DNA of 37,201 nucleotides. It comes from a virus. Shown piece after piece: positions 30,373 through 37,201 of this stretch. The translations under genes and the position numbers were made by a program. The DNA is taken from positions 1 to 37,201 of the IMG/VR virus record IMGVR_UViG_3300035670_000668; one strand, 5' to 3'. The stretch's first letter is position 1, and every line of letters begins with the position of its first letter. The notes beneath the pieces were generated by a model that was not told the DNA's origin, made no database searches, and saw nothing but the letters and a program-made list of their open reading frames with translations.

Positions 30373-31011
30373 TTAACCTAATTCCTTAACGGCTTCTTGT
30401 TCTGCACTATTGCCTTCTTCGTCATCACTTTGAGTGTTGATTTTTTCTAGCAATGCTTTAACTTCATCTGCTGTAGGTCTAGGAAATTTTTCATCAATGT
30501 TTTGTGCTTTGTCTGCTAGTTCACGTTCTTCGGCACTTAGTGCTCGTGGTTTGCAACGTAATACTTGTAATGTATACTCAACATTAAATGGAAGTGGGCC
30601 AGTTTTTTGACGCTTAAATACTACATCCCAACCTTTATCATAGTCAGTAGGATCTCCTAAATCTTCAGCAGCATTGACAATCTGCTCAAATAACTTCTTT
30701 TTAAGATTTAGTGCTTTAACCTTACCATCTTTGGGATCAATACAGTTAATTGAGTAACTCCAGCTGCAACGCAGATCGGGATAATACTCAGGTACATGAT
30801 CCTTTTCAATGTTGTCAAACTTTTCTTTTTCACGGCTAAAAGCCAAACACTCTACAGGAATATCTTTGTTATTAGTGCCTTTTAGCCAGTAGATATATCT
30901 AGGAAGTACACCGCCAATAAGTCTAACTGTGTTTTCTCCATCTTTGTACTCATAGCTTTCTACTTTGTTTGATGCTGCTTTACCTTTTGTTTGTTTAAAA
31001 CTAAGTGCCAT
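30373..31011 (-). CDS. gp32-like single-stranded DNA-binding protein
   Basis: The 212-residue product is a phage SSB, shorter than T4 gp32 (301 residues) but with the same plan. It has a basic N-terminus (FKQTKGKAASNKVESYEY) and an OB-type core with TVRLIGGVLPRYIYWL, LRCSWSYSINCID and NVEYTLQVLRCKPRAL. The C-terminal tail is strongly acidic (SDDEEGNSAEQEAVKELG), as needed for partner protein contacts. GAGGAATAA precedes the ATG. Promoter and terminator placement (31377-31405, 30336-30366) would make it the main product of its unit. Confidence 0.88.
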   Translation of the reverse strand: MALSFKQTKGKAASNKVESYEYKDGENTVRLIGGVLPRYIYWLKGTNNKDIPVECLAFSREKEKFDNIEKDHVPEYYPDLRCSWSYSINCIDPKDGKVKALNLKKKLFEQIVNAAEDLGDPTDYDKGWDVVFKRQKTGPLPFNVEYTLQVLRCKPRALSAEERELADKAQNIDEKFPRPTADEVKALLEKINTQSDDEEGNSAEQEAVKELG

Positions 31012-31371
31012 TTATTCCTCGTATTTGAAGTATATTTTGTTGTTGTTTATTATTAATAGCGGATTGTATTTTATTGCTTGTAAGTTTAGGTCTGGATAAT
31101 AGGATAAATCTAAATGTTTGTGACCTAAGTCTTTATAGTGCTGATAACTTCTACGCGCCGCTAGTTGTATATACTGTGATTTAAATAGTATATCTGTACT
31201 AGGATCAAAGAAAAGTTGTGCCGGTTTAATCAAATAACTACTACCGCCCGATAAGTTATAGTCAAATCCTTTATAGTAATCTTCAAGAATTTCTACTAAT
31301 TTAACTGCACTACCATTAGCTAGTTTCTCTAATTTGCTAAAGTTGAATGTAAAGGTTTTTCTTTGACTCAT
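31012..31371 (-). CDS. Conserved hypothetical protein, possibly from a leaderless transcript
   Basis: The 119-residue product (TFTFNFSKLEKLANGSAVKL, AAQ-free core with SYLIKPAQLFFDPSTDILF and LAARRSYQHYKDLGHKHLDL) has no family I can name. It looks alpha/beta and is basic. It directly precedes the SSB gene with no gap and is the first gene after the promoter at 31377-31405. Only six bases separate the -10 from its ATG, so the mRNA may begin at or next to the start codon. A link to SSB or replication is inferred from position. Confidence 0.72.
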   Translation of the reverse strand: MSQRKTFTFNFSKLEKLANGSAVKLVEILEDYYKGFDYNLSGGSSYLIKPAQLFFDPSTDILFKSQYIQLAARRSYQHYKDLGHKHLDLSYYPDLNLQAIKYNPLLIINNNKIYFKYEE

Positions 31372-31376
31372 AGTAT

Positions 31377-31405
31377 ATTATACCACAGTTGATTTATCAC
31401 AGCAA
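31377..31405 (-). promoter_or_regulatory. Sigma70-type promoter, extended -10
   Basis: On the minus strand, a weak -35 TTGCTG (31405-31400), a 17-base spacer and TATAAT (31382-31377) preceded by TGG are visible in the 45-base gap between genes. The predicted start is 31370-31371, which coincides with the ATG of the 119-residue gene. Confidence 0.7.
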
Positions 31406-31416
31406 GTGAAAAATTT

Positions 31417-32721
31417 CTATACCGATAAGATTTCCCAGCCTTTACGCATATAGAGACTAAGCCTATCATTATTTTGCTTTTTATCTGCCCAGCCCTTAAA
31501 CTGAACATCTACTACTATTGGTTGCGGTTTATTAGGATATGGACGCATAATACGTCCCACAATCTGTTCCAATAAACTGTCGTTACTCATTGGTACTGCT
31601 AGGATAACGCAACTGAGTGCGTTAATTGATATGCCTTCAGCAAAGATTTGTCTGCTACCAGCAATGCACATCTTTGTTTTGTTGAGAATTTGCTCTTTGG
31701 CATATTGCCTTTCTTCATAGCTGGTGTCGCCAGTAACCAACAAACACGTTTCTCCAACATATTCCTTTACCTTTTCTAGAAATTCTACTCTGTCTGCTAC
31801 TACTAGTACGCTATGACCACTTTCAATATGAAAAGTAGCCAGAGCACTAATATACTTTCTATAATATTCATTCTGTGTTAATTCATTTATTTTCTCTACC
31901 CAAGGTACATTGGGCTTTAGTGTAATATTACTTTGTGCAATGTGTACTACTGGATCAATAGTATTAGCTTGTTTAGGTTTGAATACTGTACTGCCAAAAT
32001 AATCACTAAAAAATACATGCTTACCGTCTTTGCGTTCCATAGTACCGCTAAGCGCCAACCTGTACCTAGCATAAAAACTGTCTATAGTTTGACTAAATGT
32101 AGTAGCTGGGCAATGATGTGCTTCGTCTAGTATGATGGTGCCAAATTCTTTGTTTATTCTATCTAAATACTTAATAATACTTTGCACATTACCTACAACT
32201 ACAAAGTGATCTTCTATGTCGTATAAACCGCTCCCTATAATGCCAGGTTCCTGACCAAATAGTGCCCTAACTTCATCACACCATTGATCGCGCAAAGCTG
32301 TAGTATGTGTAACTATTAGTGTTTTTTGCCCCCATTTACGTGCAATATGTAATGCTGTAAAAGTTTTACCCCAGCCTACTAGTGCATTAATAAAACAAGT
32401 ATCGTTGGCCTCATTATATACCTCTAGCTGATCTTCGCGCAAACTATATTTAGGCGTAGGAAACGGTACTGGATTTGTTACACGTTTATCTACTACTTCA
32501 TATCCATCAGGTATTAAATCTGTTCTACCTTGCGGAACGCTAAGTATACCTTTTGGCAATAATCTATAGTTCTTAACGGTTTCTACTACGCTAAATTTTT
32601 TACTACCTGTATTCTTTTTAAACTTGTAAGTTAAACTATCCATGATAAACTTGGCGTTTAGCCTACCAGGATCGTCCATATAAATCCTGTTAGTTATAAT
32701 AGCTTTCACACTAGTCTCCAT
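31417..32721 (-). CDS. uvsW: UvsW-like SF2 DNA helicase
   Basis: The 434-residue product is a superfamily 2 helicase like T4 UvsW, which unwinds branched DNA and R-loops and helps switch to recombination-dependent replication. Motif I is NALVGWGKTFTAL, Ia TLIVTHTTALRDQW, II TIILDEAHHCPA, III RLALSGTMERKDG, and V/VI ISINALSCVILAVP and EQIVGRIMRPYP. The N-terminal ~90 residues hold the small DNA-binding part. It overlaps the preceding gene by 16 bases. An XPB/RadD-type relative is the only close alternative. Confidence 0.92.
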   Translation of the reverse strand: METSVKAIITNRIYMDDPGRLNAKFIMDSLTYKFKKNTGSKKFSVVETVKNYRLLPKGILSVPQGRTDLIPDGYEVVDKRVTNPVPFPTPKYSLREDQLEVYNEANDTCFINALVGWGKTFTALHIARKWGQKTLIVTHTTALRDQWCDEVRALFGQEPGIIGSGLYDIEDHFVVVGNVQSIIKYLDRINKEFGTIILDEAHHCPATTFSQTIDSFYARYRLALSGTMERKDGKHVFFSDYFGSTVFKPKQANTIDPVVHIAQSNITLKPNVPWVEKINELTQNEYYRKYISALATFHIESGHSVLVVADRVEFLEKVKEYVGETCLLVTGDTSYEERQYAKEQILNKTKMCIAGSRQIFAEGISINALSCVILAVPMSNDSLLEQIVGRIMRPYPNKPQPIVVDVQFKGWADKKQNNDRLSLYMRKGWEILSV

Positions 32722-33212
32722 GTAGTTTCAATTGGTTCGCTATAGTAACCGTAGAGTAAGTTGCACCGGTTATAGCGTAGTATACCTGCATACAATTCAT
32801 ACGGCTTAGGAACTTGTAGGCTTTTAAATCGCTCAACTAGACCCTCAACCTCTAAAACACACCCTATCCCTGCCGCAGGCAAAACTTGGGTGATCCTGTG
32901 CGTAGCCAGTTTGGCGCGTACAAGTTTTTTGTGCTGAAATACTTGCCCTACACTATCAATAAACCAAGTTGTTGATTTTGCCAGCTTGATTACGTCTTGT
33001 AGGAAGTAGATTGCACTACCAATTGGATGTAGTTTTACCTCTTGCTCCTTGAGAACCAATCTACGCAAACCTAGTGTAGGCTTATCTACACCGCGATCGT
33101 CTACAACCCTGTACCGCATTAGCGGTTTAGGGTCGTCCTGGTCAATATATTCACTACTATAGTAGGTTAAACCACTCTTAGTGTAAGGTTCTCGCTCACC
33201 GAGCCTAAACAC
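32706..33212 (-). CDS. Hypothetical protein between polA and uvsW
   Basis: I favour the GTG at 33212, which overlaps the polA stop by eight bases. An ATG at 33272 is in frame but would overlap polA by 68 bases. The ~168-residue product has FRLGEREPYTKSGLTYYSSE, a region LGLRRLVLKEQEVKLHPIG and PYELYAGILRYNRCNLLYGY near its end. It is basic and mixed alpha/beta with no motif I can name. Placement between polymerase and helicase with overlaps on both sides suggests a replication accessory role, which is inference. Confidence 0.68.
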   Translation of the reverse strand: MFRLGEREPYTKSGLTYYSSEYIDQDDPKPLMRYRVVDDRGVDKPTLGLRRLVLKEQEVKLHPIGSAIYFLQDVIKLAKSTTWFIDSVGQVFQHKKLVRAKLATHRITQVLPAAGIGCVLEVEGLVERFKSLQVPKPYELYAGILRYNRCNLLYGYYSEPIETTWRLV

Positions 33213-35484
33213 GGGCCAAACTAAGCTCGCCAGCCCTATAGGTTTCCTCAAAACTGCCGAAGCTATAGTCATCGCCTATGTCCTGATCAACGCCAATAGG
33301 AAATCCACTAATATTACAACCCCAGTCATATTGTGTACATTGACGTAATATGTTACAGTATTCATCTACGTCGCTGTCCTTAACAAGTGCCACGATTGAG
33401 TCATGGACAAGCATGAAGATTCTTGCGTCAAGTTTACGCTCTCTAATTGTTCTAGCAGTTTCAATAGCTCCGAGTAAGTTAACATCACTTGCAAGGGATT
33501 GGATTTCCGAATTAATTCCACTACGTACTTCGTGGGCTGCGATTCCTTTGTCACTGCTGAATACGTTAGGTAGGCGTCTTTTTCTGCCAAAAAAGCTGTA
33601 AGTATATCCATTTTGTTGAATAAATTCTTTCCTAGTGTCTAGCCACTGCTTTAGTTTTTTAAATGTTGTAAAGTATTGTTTAATATCATCACGGGCACGT
33701 TCTACTGGATAGTACTGGCCCGTTGCTTTAGTAACTGTTACGCTAACCTTGTCTGCTCCTGAACCGTATAAGATACCAAAGCTAATAGCCTTAGCACTTT
33801 GACGCATATCTGGATATAGCTTTTTGACCTGCTCAACTTCACAGGGTAGGTCAAATACCATTTTAGCTATTGAACTGTGAAAATCACCACCGTCAGTAAA
33901 CACTTTTTGTAGATTTTTATCACCACTCAACACAGCGGCATAGTACATCTCAGCGGTTCTTAAGTCTTGCGAAACGATTTTATACCCTTGAGGAGCTTTG
34001 ATACAGCCTTTGATAATGGGGTCGTCTCGTGGTATTTGCTGTGCATTAAACTTCCCACTACTAGATAAACGACCACTAGTGGTAAAGATAAGATTAAAAT
34101 TAGTACGTATCCTATCATCACGATCCAGCTCAGGAAGTATTTTATGTATATACGTGTTCTGGATTTTTGATAGCTTTCTGACCTGTAATATCGCTTTAGG
34201 AAGCTCATGTTCCTCACTCAATTGTTCTAGGACTTCTGCGTCCGTTGAAATAGCACCTGTAGCCGTTTTCTTGCCAGTCGGTGTTAGGCCTAGGTAATCA
34301 AATAGTATTGAACGTAACTGCATAACACTATTTGGGTTAAAGATTTTACCTTCATTCTTTTCAAAAAGTTTTACTTCGTCAAAGGTATAGATGTGTTCTT
34401 TAGCTTGCTGAATCTTATCACTAAGATACACATCAGCTAATTGCATACGCTCACGGCTAATAGGAATCCCTACTTCTTCCATATCCATTAAGAACAGTGT
34501 ACCAGGAATTAAAATTTTAGTATAAACACTATGCAATTTATCATTCTTTTGCACAATAGGCCAGAACTTATTGAATAGTTCTAGTGTGACCGCTGTGTCT
34601 ATCGACGCATATTCACTAATAATATCAAACGGTATTAAGTCGTAGGTAAAGTTCTCATTGAGCACACCATGTTGACGACAGTATTCCTTCTTAAATTCAT
34701 CCAGTTTAGCGTCATAATCACCATAATCTGTATACTTTAGTGCCAACTCTTTTAGACCATGACCGTCTGTTTCGTCTAAGACATAGTGCATAACCATTGT
34801 GTCGTGTACTCGGCTACGATCAAATTCTAAGTCTAGGTGGTATTTGAGCATTTTGTAGTCAAATTTCATATTATGAAAGACTACAGTAAACTCACTACAA
34901 ATACGTTGTAATAATTCAGTACTCTCTGCGGTTAAACAATCACAGCTAATATAACGTCCATGATTAGGTTTATAGCTAATACTAACACCAAGCACATAAC
35001 CATCTCTGGGATAAAGACCCGTAGTTTCCGTATCAATTGCAACTACTCCTTGAGCGTTTTCTAGTACTTCTTGCAAGAAATCATATGCTTCTTGTTCCTT
35101 ATCAATACCCTTGAAATCACCAGTTTTAATGCCTTTAGCCTCACCGGCAATATGTTTATGTATTTTGTCTACTGCACGTTCAAAATCTGGTTTACCCTCT
35201 GGCTTGAAAGCAAGCATAGCAGGATTACTAATAGGTATAAACTTGTCTGCAATAAGCTGACCAGCATAATTTGTAACGCTAGTAATCTTGCCGTACTCTT
35301 TAGCTGCTTCAGCGCCTACCAAGATCACTAAGTCATAGAGATCGGTATCTATATCTAGGTCCACATCCTTTTTTAGCAACTTAGTGATTGGCTGTGAACT
35401 CATGTGAAATAGCTCAAAGTCAAACTTAAAGTAGTGCTCGTATTTAGTGCGGCTAGGTGCTTTATCAATTACAGCTATTTTCAT
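33205..35484 (-). CDS. polA: Family A DNA polymerase with 3'-5' exonuclease domain
   Basis: The 759-residue product is the replicative polymerase. The proofreading domain has Asp151/Glu153 (AIDTETTGL), Asp209 (NMKFDYK) and YASID (292-296). Polymerase motif A is SQDLRTAE with Asp507 and Glu512. Motif B is RQSAKAISFGILYG (561-574), with Phe569 at the position equal to E. coli Phe762. Motif C is VHDSI with Asp695; the usual Glu after Asp is Ser. There is no 5' nuclease domain; that role is covered by the gene at 25888. It sits just after the primase with a 4-base overlap. Confidence 0.96.
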   Translation of the reverse strand: MKIAVIDKAPSRTKYEHYFKFDFELFHMSSQPITKLLKKDVDLDIDTDLYDLVILVGAEAAKEYGKITSVTNYAGQLIADKFIPISNPAMLAFKPEGKPDFERAVDKIHKHIAGEAKGIKTGDFKGIDKEQEAYDFLQEVLENAQGVVAIDTETTGLYPRDGYVLGVSISYKPNHGRYISCDCLTAESTELLQRICSEFTVVFHNMKFDYKMLKYHLDLEFDRSRVHDTMVMHYVLDETDGHGLKELALKYTDYGDYDAKLDEFKKEYCRQHGVLNENFTYDLIPFDIISEYASIDTAVTLELFNKFWPIVQKNDKLHSVYTKILIPGTLFLMDMEEVGIPISRERMQLADVYLSDKIQQAKEHIYTFDEVKLFEKNEGKIFNPNSVMQLRSILFDYLGLTPTGKKTATGAISTDAEVLEQLSEEHELPKAILQVRKLSKIQNTYIHKILPELDRDDRIRTNFNLIFTTSGRLSSSGKFNAQQIPRDDPIIKGCIKAPQGYKIVSQDLRTAEMYYAAVLSGDKNLQKVFTDGGDFHSSIAKMVFDLPCEVEQVKKLYPDMRQSAKAISFGILYGSGADKVSVTVTKATGQYYPVERARDDIKQYFTTFKKLKQWLDTRKEFIQQNGYTYSFFGRKRRLPNVFSSDKGIAAHEVRSGINSEIQSLASDVNLLGAIETARTIRERKLDARIFMLVHDSIVALVKDSDVDEYCNILRQCTQYDWGCNISGFPIGVDQDIGDDYSFGSFEETYRAGELSLARV

Positions 35485-36332
35485 TTTGTGATATATTCCT
35501 TAATGCTATGTACTTCTATTTGATCTAACTCACCAGGATCAACACCATCTGGTAATTTAATTATTTCTACAACAAATTCGTCTTGTTCTAATGTTGGCTT
35601 TAATTGTTTTGCTGCTTTTTCTCCTGCTTCATCGCCATCAAATAAGATGTATACGTGCGTAACACCTTGAGCTTTAAATGGTAACAGTTTTTGTTTTGCA
35701 GAATTTTGTAGCGTATTTGTTCCAAAACAGCATACTGCATTTTTTAGTCCTTTATCATAGAGATTTAACATATCAAAAATGCCTTCCACAAGAACTATAG
35801 ATTTTTGTGGTTCTTCTAGATAACTGGGATATACTGGTAGCTCTACACCACTAGGATAGTTTAAGTATCTGGGATTACCATTTGATAAGGTATGTCTGCC
35901 TACAAATACTTGCGTCCTATTAGTAACATCACCAATAGGAAATACAATTCTATCAACTAATTTTTCTACTTGATTTGTATAAAATGCCTTAAAATGCTTT
36001 AGTGTTTGTGCACTGATGCCGCGGAATGGTTTTGTCCAGGGCGTGTGCCCAACCGGTAGCTCTTGTTCTGTGGTTGCTTTAAGCTGTTGTAGTTTCTTCT
36101 TGAGATTAAGAATCCTAAGTGGCACAGGATTAGTAAAGATGCCAAAATATTTAAATATATTAGTTTTAAACCCACAACTAAAACAATGGGCAACGCCACT
36201 AATACGATCAATTCTAAAGCTAGGATTAGTATCTTCATGATCTGGATTTAAGCATTTGGTTAAATAATCTCGGCCACTTACAGTGTAACCAAGCCCGTTT
36301 TTATTTAGTAGTTCTAGTACTGGATCACTCAT
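35481..36332 (-). CDS. DnaG-type primase
   Basis: The 283-residue product makes RNA primers for replication. An N-terminal zinc finger of CHC2 type is formed by Cys27, His32, Cys50 and Cys53 (KCLNPDHED, HCFSCGF). The central part has RIVFPIGDVTNRTQVFVGRH. The Toprim domain carries IVLVEGIFDMLNLYD and YILFDGDEAGEKAAK. It is shorter than cellular DnaG and has no helicase-interaction domain visible. It lies between the DnaB-type helicase (three-base gap) and polA (four-base overlap), the classical replisome order. Confidence 0.93.
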   Translation of the reverse strand: MSDPVLELLNKNGLGYTVSGRDYLTKCLNPDHEDTNPSFRIDRISGVAHCFSCGFKTNIFKYFGIFTNPVPLRILNLKKKLQQLKATTEQELPVGHTPWTKPFRGISAQTLKHFKAFYTNQVEKLVDRIVFPIGDVTNRTQVFVGRHTLSNGNPRYLNYPSGVELPVYPSYLEEPQKSIVLVEGIFDMLNLYDKGLKNAVCCFGTNTLQNSAKQKLLPFKAQGVTHVYILFDGDEAGEKAAKQLKPTLEQDEFVVEIIKLPDGVDPGELDQIEVHSIKEYITK

Positions 36333-36335
36333 AGT

Positions 36336-37201
36336 TTATGTATGCCAGGGTAGGTCTGCACTTGTGTCGTCTTGTTTTAAGTCTTGCTGCTTCTTAGTTG
36401 CTCGTTTAACTGTTTCTTTTTGCTCTGGTCTGTCTATGCTTTGAGGACTGATTCGTAAGGTTTCCCAATCTATAGGACAAGTAAACTTCATCTCTTTACC
36501 GCCACGAATCTTAGTAGTTTCAAAACTAATTGCATTTGTACTCTTATCATGTGCTTCCATTACTAGTGCAATATCAGCGGCATCAAGAATACCTTTGGCA
36601 AACCTAGCTTCACCACTAGCATCAATTTGATATGGACTTACCACAACAACTTCATACTTTCTGGCCAAGTTCTTTAACTTCTTTGATACTTCAATCTGAG
36701 GCTTCCAGTCGTACATATCACTGCCTTCAATAACAATCTGATTTAAGTAATCTACAACTACTACTTGTAGCTTTTCACCAAATTTTGCTTTAGCCTTACC
36801 TATGTGCAAATCAATACTGCTAATTGTAAGGTCTCTGTCATCTACAATAATCATTTGATTAGTATCTTTGAGTTTGTGATTACGAACAAGTGTTTCTTCA
36901 AATCTAAACCTATCACGGTGTCGTAAAAACTCACTTACAGTTTCTTGCGAGTCCTCAAACATACCTGCTCTTGCTTTTACCACACTTAGTACTTCATTAT
37001 CCGTTAGTTTATTTTGCTTTAATCGCTGCAGGTCTACATTTGCAAGTATACTGAGATTACGCTCCATAACCTCATATGCTGTCATCTCTATTGAAAAGTA
37101 TATACTTGAATAACCAGTTTCATACTGATTAACAAAAATATTGCTACTAGTAATACTTTTACCGCTGCCTCGCTTACCGCCGATGAGTATAAATTCTTGC
37201 C
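36336..37201 (-). CDS. DnaB-type replicative helicase, N-terminus cut by the window edge
   Basis: The frame remains open to the window edge, so the apparent ATG at 37085 is internal. Reading from 37199 gives at least 287 residues. Walker A is LIGGKRGSGKS near the edge, then SSIYFSIEMTAYEV, Walker B QVVVVDYLNQI, and VVVVSPYQIDASG with a following DAADIALVMEAH. These match the RecA-type core of DnaB/gp41-like ring helicases. The tail is charged and ends in DLPWHT. It is the first visible gene of the replication operon; its promoter is outside the window. Confidence 0.92.
   Translation of the reverse strand, partial: QEFILIGGKRGSGKSITSSNIFVNQYETGYSSIYFSIEMTAYEVMERNLSILANVDLQRLKQNKLTDNEVLSVVKARAGMFEDSQETVSEFLRHRDRFRFEETLVRNHKLKDTNQMIIVDDRDLTISSIDLHIGKAKAKFGEKLQVVVVDYLNQIVIEGSDMYDWKPQIEVSKKLKNLARKYEVVVVSPYQIDASGEARFAKGILDAADIALVMEAHDKSTNAISFETTKIRGGKEMKFTCPIDWETLRISPQSIDRPEQKETVKRATKKQQDLKQDDTSADLPWHT

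Noticed and set aside
33213-33272. ATG at 33272 for the gene between polA and uvsW
   Set aside because: It would overlap polA by 68 bases. The GTG at 33212 gives a short overlap typical of this genome. It cannot be excluded fully.

Overview
The window is a contiguous piece of a tailed double-stranded DNA phage genome (Caudoviricetes). It is A+T-rich by eye and densely packed, with many ATGA/TAATG-type overlaps between genes. Recognisable T4-type recombination proteins (gp46/gp47-like, UvsW-like, gp32-like) combined with a family A DNA polymerase, plus long modular tail fibres, suggest a marine or aquatic myovirus-like phage. The host is inferred, not seen. A class III nucleotidyl cyclase of a type common in Alphaproteobacteria, and a heme oxygenase/bilin reductase pair of the kind reported from uncultured marine phages, make an alphaproteobacterial host a reasonable guess. 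No tRNA, integrase, transposase or CRISPR array was seen.

Layout. Plus strand, 1-22055: (i) the end of a structural gene, a strong terminator, a sigma70-type promoter and a structured leader (1-481); (ii) a tail fibre/adhesin block (482-10802) with membrane-anchored coiled-coil, fibre, beta-helix, CBM-repeat and glycine-rich proteins, and two adhesin-plus-assembly-protein cassettes; (iii) a tightly spaced metabolic cassette (10817-13157) of two 2-oxoglutarate/Fe(II) oxygenases, heme oxygenase and a ferredoxin-dependent bilin reductase; (iv) a lysis block (13202-14480) of i-spanin, o-spanin and GH19 endolysin; (v) an island of six envelope-directed proteins (14502-19293); (vi) PhoH, a small membrane protein, a class III cyclase and a conserved phage protein (19321-22055). 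A bidirectional terminator at 22057-22086 closes this arm.

Minus strand, read from 37201 down to 22084: DnaB-type helicase (cut by the window edge), primase, PolA, a hypothetical protein, UvsW-like helicase, [promoter] a hypothetical protein, gp32-like SSB, [terminator] gp47-like nuclease, a small protein, gp46-like ATPase, a small protein, Hjc-like resolvase, [promoter] 5'-3' exonuclease, a subtilase-like protein, dUTPase, class II (B12-dependent) ribonucleotide reductase and a 59-residue protein. This is a replication, recombination and nucleotide-supply operon group facing the structural arm.

How it fits together. Helicase, primase, polymerase and SSB copy the genome. gp46/47, UvsW and the resolvase process recombination intermediates. 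The exonuclease, dUTPase and RNR supply and clean up DNA and nucleotides. The parts least typical of a phage are the bilin cassette next to Fe(II) oxygenases, the cyclase with a helical-repeat tail, the subtilase inside the replication operon, and the exported Asn-rich repeat protein with its envelope-directed neighbours. The three promoters found share one design: a TTG-type -35, a 17-bp spacer and an extended TGn TATAAT -10. This points to use of host sigma70 RNA polymerase.
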